27,361 nucleotides of DNA, taken from contig CAYLNM010000042.1 of assembly GCA_964385045.1 (NCBI GenBank), positions 1 through 27,361 on the forward strand. The letters run 5' to 3'. The position numbers and the translations under genes were made by a program. The stretch is from CAYLNM01 sp964385045 (lineage in GTDB: Bacteria; Planctomycetota; Phycisphaerae; Phycisphaerales; SM1A02). Below the pieces are notes generated by a model. That model was not told the DNA's origin. It did not search any database and saw only the letters and a list, made by a program, of their open reading frames with translations. How positions within the stretch are numbered: position 1 is the first letter of the stretch; every line of letters begins with the position of its first letter. Below, piece by piece: positions 23,153-27,361 of this stretch.

Positions 23153-24628
23153 ATGGCCCCCCCGAAGCTTCATCCCCTCGTGCGGCAGGCCCGCGCCGCG
23201 GTCGCGGCCGGCAATCTCCAGTCCGCGGTCCGTCTCGCCGAGCAGCGGCTCGCCGACGCTCCCCGCGACCTGAACGCCCGGCTGGTCCTGGTGGACGTGC
23301 GGCTCGCCGCCGGTCTCGCCGACGAGGCGATCGCCGAGATGCGGGAGGCCCTGCGCCGCATCCCGGACAACCCGCTCGCCCACGTCAAGCTCGCCCACAT
23401 GCTCGCGGGCGAGGCCCGGTGGAGCGAGGCCCTCGACGAGGCCGACCGCGCCCTCAAGCTCGACGCCGGATGCACGCCCGCGGTGGCGGTGAAGTGCCTC
23501 GTCTTCGAGCGGCAGGGCAAGGACCCCAAGGCCGAGCGCCTGCTCAAGGCCCAGCTCGCGGCCGAGCGGCCGCACGTGGACGTGGGTCCGGTCTTGGTGC
23601 GGCTGCTGGTGCGGGCCGGGCGGCTGGAGGAGGCGATCGACTTCGCGGCCCGGTACGCCGCCGCCCATCCGGCGCCGACCCGGTCGCTCCGCGAGGTGCG
23701 GGCGTCGCTGGCCTGCGCCCACGAGCACGCCGGCGACCTCGACGCCGCGTTCGCGGCCGCCACCGAGGCCAACGCCACCGCCCCGGCCCCCTTCGACGCG
23801 GGCGTGCAGGCGTCCCGCATCGAGCAGCACCGGGCCGCCACCGCCCGCACCACGATGGACGCGCTGCCGCGGGCCACGGTGCCGCCGGACGCTCCGCCCG
23901 TGGTCTTCATCGTCGGCATGCCCCGCACCGGGGCGACGGTGATCGAGCGGATCCTGCACGCCCACCCCGAGGCCACCGGCATCGGCGACGCGCCGGTGAT
24001 CCACCGCATCGCGTACGGGCTGCACGCGCGGATGGACGGCACGGCCCCCTACCCCGACTGCCTGGACACCCTCACCGCGGACGTGGTCGAGGCGGCGCGG
24101 GCGGACGCGCTGACCGCGATGCGGAAGGCCTCCGGCCGCGGCCGCGTCCTCGTGAGCCGGTCGCTGGGCACGGTGCTGCACCTCGGCCTCGTCGCGCTGC
24201 TGGTGCCCGAGGCCCGCGTGATCCACGCCCGGCGCGACCCGATGGACGTCGGTCTCTCGTGCTGGGCGAGTCCGCTCGGCACGCCCGGCACCGCGTGGGC
24301 CAACCGGCTCGAGGACGTGGCGTGGTACCAGGGGCAGGTCGCCGGGCTGATGGATCACTGGCGGGAGGTCACCGACCTGCCGATCCTCGACGTCGCCTAC
24401 GAGGACCTCGTGCGCGAGCAGCGGGCGACGACCGAACGGATCCTCGAGCACGTCGGCCTGCCGTGGCACGACGCGTGCCTCGCCCCGGAGGCGGTGAAGC
24501 GGGTCGAGACGTCGCACGACGCGGACCGCCTGCGGCAGCCGCTCGACGACGCGTCGATCGGGCGGGCGGCGCGGTGGGGCGACCGGCTCGCGCCGCTGCG
24601 GGCGGCGCTGGACGAGGTGGCATCCTGA
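23153..24628 (+). CDS. TPR-repeat sulfotransferase
   Basis: A 491-residue cytoplasmic-looking protein with tetratricopeptide repeats (about residues 1-220) fused to a sulfotransferase domain (about 250-480). TPR-like helices include AAGNLQSAVRLAEQRLADAP, IAEMREALRRIPDNPLAHVK and WSEALDEADRALKLDA. The sulfotransferase shows the PAPS 5'-phosphosulfate loop PVVFIVGMPRTGATVIERIL (PRTG) and a 3'-phosphate-binding region VIHARRDPMDVGLSCW, with LDVAYEDLVREQ near the end. The family transfers sulfate from PAPS to carbohydrate, tyrosine or small-molecule acceptors; the acceptor here is unknown. TPR-sulfotransferase fusions are a known architecture. There is no signal peptide. Start at 23153 follows a TACGCT hexamer by 7 bases. 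It is convergent with the subtilase gene, 37 bases away. Confidence 0.88.
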   Translation: MAPPKLHPLVRQARAAVAAGNLQSAVRLAEQRLADAPRDLNARLVLVDVRLAAGLADEAIAEMREALRRIPDNPLAHVKLAHMLAGEARWSEALDEADRALKLDAGCTPAVAVKCLVFERQGKDPKAERLLKAQLAAERPHVDVGPVLVRLLVRAGRLEEAIDFAARYAAAHPAPTRSLREVRASLACAHEHAGDLDAAFAAATEANATAPAPFDAGVQASRIEQHRAATARTTMDALPRATVPPDAPPVVFIVGMPRTGATVIERILHAHPEATGIGDAPVIHRIAYGLHARMDGTAPYPDCLDTLTADVVEAARADALTAMRKASGRGRVLVSRSLGTVLHLGLVALLVPEARVIHARRDPMDVGLSCWASPLGTPGTAWANRLEDVAWYQGQVAGLMDHWREVTDLPILDVAYEDLVREQRATTERILEHVGLPWHDACLAPEAVKRVETSHDADRLRQPLDDASIGRAARWGDRLAPLRAALDEVAS

Positions 24629-24665
24629 CACGGGCAACGCGTCGGCACCGACGGACGCATCTTCG

Positions 24666-26438
24666 TCAGCGACCGTCGCCGCCGCCCGCCGGCGGCGCTG
24701 GCCGGATGACGTTCGGCCGTACGTCCGGCTTCAGGCCAGGCGCAGCCTGCTCCGCGAACCGGTCGGCCCCGGTCGTGATCCGCCATGCCACCGCGACGAC
24801 GCCGGTGCGCTCGCCCGGCTCCACGTCCCGCACCCGCAGGACGTAGCGGCCCGGCTCGTCGAGCCGCACGTGCAGGCCTTCGACGCTGCTCTCGACCGCG
24901 TCGCTGGCGAGGACCAGCTCCTCGCGGGTCGGCTCGCCGGGGTCGCCGAAGCGGACCCGCAGCAGCTCGAGGTCGACGTTGGGCAGCACGAGGCCCTCGC
25001 CCGACACCGGCATGCGGTACCAGACCGCGTTGGCGGTGAACGTGGTCGGATCCATCACGTCGAGGATCCAGCGGCCTTCGGCCTGCGCCGGGGCAAGCAC
25101 CGACCAGCCGTCGGCCTCGAGTCGCAGTCCGGGCGCCGTCGGGCCGGCCGACAGGATGCGGTGGCTGTTGTCGACGTCCAGCGCCCCCGCCCCGACCGCG
25201 GGGTCGAGCGGGGAGCGGCGACGGATGGTCTCGGCGGCCGCATCGTCGCCGTCCGCCGCCCCGCCGGTGGGACGAGCCAGTGCCGTGGCGCCGAGCTCCG
25301 AGCCGTCGGACCAGCGGCCGCGGTAGGAGTTCTCCCGCCGCGCTCCCGCGAGCAGGGCCGCGGTGACGACCTCCGGCCGGGCGGCGAGCCGCCGGACCGC
25401 GGCCGGCTCGAGCCGGTCGGCCGTCTCCATGAGCATCGCCGCCGCCGCGGCGACGACGGGCGTGGCGGAGCTCGTCGTTCCGCCGGGGCCCGTGATCCGA
25501 GGACGCTCGCCACCGGTTCCGGTCCCGGCGAGCAGCCGGTCCTCGGCGTGGCCGCTGCCGTTGGTGCCCACCTGCAGCACGTTCCACGCCCCGCACAGCA
25601 GGGGCTGCACCGGCCCCGAGTTCGGCAGGCCGGCGACCAGCAGCAGCCCGTCCCGGGCCGCCATCACGTCGATGCGCTGGATCGCCTCGTCCGCGGCGGG
25701 GCCGGCGTTGCCGACCCACGCGTTCGCGAGGACGCGGGCGTCGCGAATGGTCGCGGGCAGCCGACGCTCGCCCATCCGCAGCCCCTGCGCGCCCAGGAAC
25801 TGACGGGCCGAGAGCAGATGCACGCGGTCCACGCCGCTGGCGGCGGTGGACGCGCCGCCGACGAACCGCCGGGCGGTCGCGGTGGCGTGGGCCGAAACGC
25901 CACCTCCGCGGCCGCCGATGAACTCGATGCCCCGGAACTCGGGCCGGTCCCGGTCGGGCACCCACTCGCCGCCGCCCTCGTCGGCCTCGACGATCACGAC
26001 GGTCACGCCGCGGCCGGTGGGCCGCTCGTCCCCGAGCCGGGCGGCGAGCCGCAGCATGCCCGCGTCCTCGGCGTCGGCGTCGGGTCCGCGGCGCTCGAGC
26101 ACCGCGCGGTCCTCGGGCGGCGGCGGCGGAGCGTTGCGGTTCGGGGGAATGCGATTCGGCGGGATCGGGCCCCCGCCACGGCGCTCGGGGTCGACGCGAT
26201 TGGGCGGACGGCGGGGCGGACGCACGCGCTCCTGAAGGAGCCCGGTGGGCTCGAGGACGACGTCCGCAAGGTCCGGGGCGCCGGCGAGCGTGACCGGGCC
26301 CGCGATCGGCGGCGGCGACGCCGCGGGGTCGTGGGTCACGGTCGCCCCGGCGCACGCCGCGGCGAGCACGAGCGTGGCGGCGACGCGGCCGTCCGCGGTG
26401 CCTCGCCGCCGTCCGGATCCGGTCCCCCGTCCGCTCAC
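24666..26438 (-). CDS. Divergent S8 (subtilisin-like) peptidase, exported or lipoprotein candidate
   Basis: A 590-residue protein. The N-terminus is basic, then VAATLVLAAACAG (19-31) with C29 as a possible but weak lipobox Cys. A Pro/Arg/Asn-rich segment (about 70-112) follows. The catalytic domain (about 140-340) is divergent but ordered: Asp in VTVVIVEADEGGG (D153), His in GVSAHATATARRF (H184), an oxyanion Asn in LLLVAGLPNSG (N273) and Ser in GTTSSATPVVA (S323, in the TSxATP core). The region after 440 is beta-rich and may be a PPC-like or jelly-roll domain. It is likely a secreted or periplasmic serine protease; substrate unknown. The start is GTG at 26438, which overlaps the sufT-like stop as GTGA; no ATG gives a better fit. 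Its upstream frame is open but does not continue the family. Confidence 0.8.
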   Translation of the reverse strand: MSGRGTGSGRRRGTADGRVAATLVLAAACAGATVTHDPAASPPPIAGPVTLAGAPDLADVVLEPTGLLQERVRPPRRPPNRVDPERRGGGPIPPNRIPPNRNAPPPPPEDRAVLERRGPDADAEDAGMLRLAARLGDERPTGRGVTVVIVEADEGGGEWVPDRDRPEFRGIEFIGGRGGGVSAHATATARRFVGGASTAASGVDRVHLLSARQFLGAQGLRMGERRLPATIRDARVLANAWVGNAGPAADEAIQRIDVMAARDGLLLVAGLPNSGPVQPLLCGAWNVLQVGTNGSGHAEDRLLAGTGTGGERPRITGPGGTTSSATPVVAAAAAMLMETADRLEPAAVRRLAARPEVVTAALLAGARRENSYRGRWSDGSELGATALARPTGGAADGDDAAAETIRRRSPLDPAVGAGALDVDNSHRILSAGPTAPGLRLEADGWSVLAPAQAEGRWILDVMDPTTFTANAVWYRMPVSGEGLVLPNVDLELLRVRFGDPGEPTREELVLASDAVESSVEGLHVRLDEPGRYVLRVRDVEPGERTGVVAVAWRITTGADRFAEQAAPGLKPDVRPNVIRPAPPAGGGDGR

Positions 26439-26836
26439 GAGGAGCGGTCCGTCCGGCCGACCGTGAGGCCGGTGACCTGCTTCCGGGCGGCGGCCTGCGC
26501 CGCGAGCGACTCGGTCCACTCGATGCCCATCATCTCGAGCAGCAGCTTGGCGTCGTCGCTCATCATCTGGTTCGACCACGGCGGATCCCAGGTGAGGGAC
26601 ACCGACACGTCGCCCACGCCGTCCACGCCCGCGACCGCCTCGCGGACCATTCCCGGCATGGTCTCGGCGACCGGGCAGTTCGGCGTGGTGAGCGTCATGA
26701 CGATGCGAACCGTGTCGCCCTCGATGTCGAGCTCGTAGATGAGCCCGAGGTCGTAGAGGTTCACCGGGATCTCCGGGTCCTCGACGGTCTTGAGGGCGGC
26801 GATCACCACGTCGCGATTCGGACCGGGGGCGGGCAT
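26435..26836 (-). CDS. SufT-like MIP18/DUF59 Fe-S maturation protein
   Basis: A 133-residue MIP18-family (DUF59) protein. It shows VEDPEIPVNLYDLGLIYEL (18-36), MTLTTPNCPVAETMP (47-61, conserved Cys54), and VSVSLTWDPPWSNQMMS (77-93), all standard for SufT/PaaD-like proteins that assist iron-sulfur cluster assembly or transfer in the cytosol. The C-terminal 45 residues (LLLEMMGIEW onward) are an extension of variable character. ATG 26836 has GGAG 6 bases upstream. A TAGACT hexamer (26904-26899) is a candidate -10 with a leader of roughly 55 bases. No suf operon genes are in view, but the window ends soon after. Its stop overlaps the subtilase start, an unexpected partnership. Confidence 0.9.
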   Translation of the reverse strand: MPAPGPNRDVVIAALKTVEDPEIPVNLYDLGLIYELDIEGDTVRIVMTLTTPNCPVAETMPGMVREAVAGVDGVGDVSVSLTWDPPWSNQMMSDDAKLLLEMMGIEWTESLAAQAAARKQVTGLTVGRTDRSS

Positions 26837-26898
26837 GGAAGGCTCCGGGAGGGGCCGCACGAGAGACGGGGACGAGAACCTTCCCGTCCCTCCACACA

Positions 26899-26904
26899 AG
26901 TCTA
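26899..26904 (-). promoter_or_regulatory. Candidate -10 element of sufT-like gene
   Basis: TAGACT on the minus strand stands 62 bases before the ATG at 26836 and would leave a leader of about 55 bases carrying a GGAG ribosome site. It matches the hexamer before the PA14/ThuA gene. No -35 was identified. Confidence 0.4.
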
Positions 26905-26925
26905 GGAATCACCGGCGGGTCCGCG

Positions 26926-26941
26926 TTCGCCCGAGGGCGAA
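26926..26941. promoter_or_regulatory. 16-bp inverted repeat upstream of sufT-like gene
   Basis: TTCGCCC, a 2-base GA centre, then GGGCGAA form a perfect 7-base-pair inverted repeat just upstream of the candidate -10 of the sufT-like gene (about 22 bases away). It could be an operator for a dimeric repressor or a small hairpin. Function is inference. Confidence 0.35.
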
Positions 26942-27361
26942 TGAGCCTCCACGGCCTTGTGCCCGTCCGGCACCGCGAACGACGTTCACGCGGCACGCCA
27001 TCCTCCGAACGTCCAACGCCCCTGTGGCGGCGAGCCGCTCGCCTAGCCGACTCACGAGCGACACGGGTCACCTCGAGCAGCGTTCGCCGCCACCTCGATG
27101 ACGCCACGTTGTTGTCCTTGCCACCATCGCACGCGACCGAACGGCCGGAGTTTCCCAGGCGTCCCCCGCGATCAACGGCCTCAACCATGCCTCAGGTCCC
27201 GTTCGTCGTCGACAGCAAGCAGACAGCTCGACCGCAAAACCGCGGATCCCATCGCAAATCGCGGGACGAGGTCGCATCATCTCTGGAGTCGGACGCCCGC
27301 CGCGCAAGCAGCACCCACCAAACAGTCAGGGCGCAGCGTCGCTTGATTCTCATGAGAGACC

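Larger units (their letters stand above)
26837..27361. other. 525-base right-edge region without a supportable gene, lower GC
   Basis: The region holds the sufT-like promoter elements and otherwise nothing I can identify. Counting 27061-27360 by hand gives 192 of 300 G or C (64%), against about 78% in a neighbouring coding line. Short frames exist on both strands, but none has a ribosome site or family motif, and I see no tRNA cloverleaf sequence. It may be a promoter region for a gene beyond the edge or DNA of different origin. Confidence 0.5.

Noticed and set aside
24640..24653. Small hairpin CGTCG-GCAC-CGACG between the convergent TPR-sulfotransferase and subtilase genes
   Set aside because: Only five base pairs and no T-tract; in this GC-rich DNA such stems arise by chance. 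Called too weak for a terminator.
27192..27353. A 53-residue minus-strand ORF starting MRIKRRC with a hydrophobic VWWVLL segment
   Set aside because: No Shine-Dalgarno, irregular third-position composition, no recognised family, and it sits at the truncated edge of the window.
26837..27361. Possible tRNA gene or integration site in the low-GC right edge
   Set aside because: I found no T-loop GGTTCGA-type box, no cloverleaf pairing and no flanking direct repeats.

Overview
The window is very GC-rich (about 75-78% in coding stretches) and densely coded, with coding third positions almost entirely G or C. It carries no rRNA, tRNA, CRISPR array or insertion sequence that I can see. The best taxonomic guess is a planctomycete of the Phycisphaerae. 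It rests on a secreted multi-repeat protein with a planctomycete-style dockerin-like C-terminus (11580-13538), a secreted PA14/propeller/ThuA fusion (14246-17248), a GC-rich genome, and an AsmA-like protein that fits a Gram-negative-type envelope. This is inference from gene types, not a database match.

Layout. Left part (1-7661): a PIN-PhoH ATPase (-), a NIF3-family metalloprotein (+), a 1146-residue AsmA-like envelope protein (-) and a PilZ-like protein (-). Middle (7910-11425, all +): ispE and lspA, overlapping by 4 bases, then an M3 oligopeptidase; a strong hairpin terminator follows at 11483-11516. Next come two minus-strand genes, the five-repeat dockerin-like secreted protein and an 86-residue TerB-like protein. 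These are divergent from a plus-strand run (14246-24628): PA14/propeller/ThuA protein, GT4 glycosyltransferase, SDR, a degenerate M48/Ste24-like membrane protein, a 40-residue small ORF, an FAD-dependent amine-oxidase-fold enzyme, a cupin, and a TPR-sulfotransferase. The right end holds a minus-strand pair, sufT-like (MIP18/DUF59) followed with a GTGA overlap by a divergent subtilase lipoprotein candidate. The last ~525 bases contain no gene I can support and have lower GC.

How the genes relate. Most are housekeeping or envelope functions that act independently: isoprenoid precursor synthesis, lipoprotein maturation, peptide turnover and Fe-S cluster maturation. The tightest unit is 19635-22527, where the M48-like protein, the 40-residue ORF and the FAD enzyme are chained by TGATG and ATGA overlaps, suggesting coupled translation of a three-gene operon.

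Most notable observation. Six genes (nif3-like, ispE, M3 peptidase, SDR, M48-like, TPR-sulfotransferase) have no Shine-Dalgarno sequence. Each instead carries a TANNNT hexamer ending 5-7 bases before its ATG, the signature of leaderless transcripts. Other genes in the same window have clear Shine-Dalgarno sequences, several with a TAGNNT hexamer much further upstream. I found no complete undescribed system such as a defence island. The other candidates worth attention are the M48 homologue that has lost metal ligands, the SDR lacking the catalytic Tyr, and the coupled 40-residue ORF.
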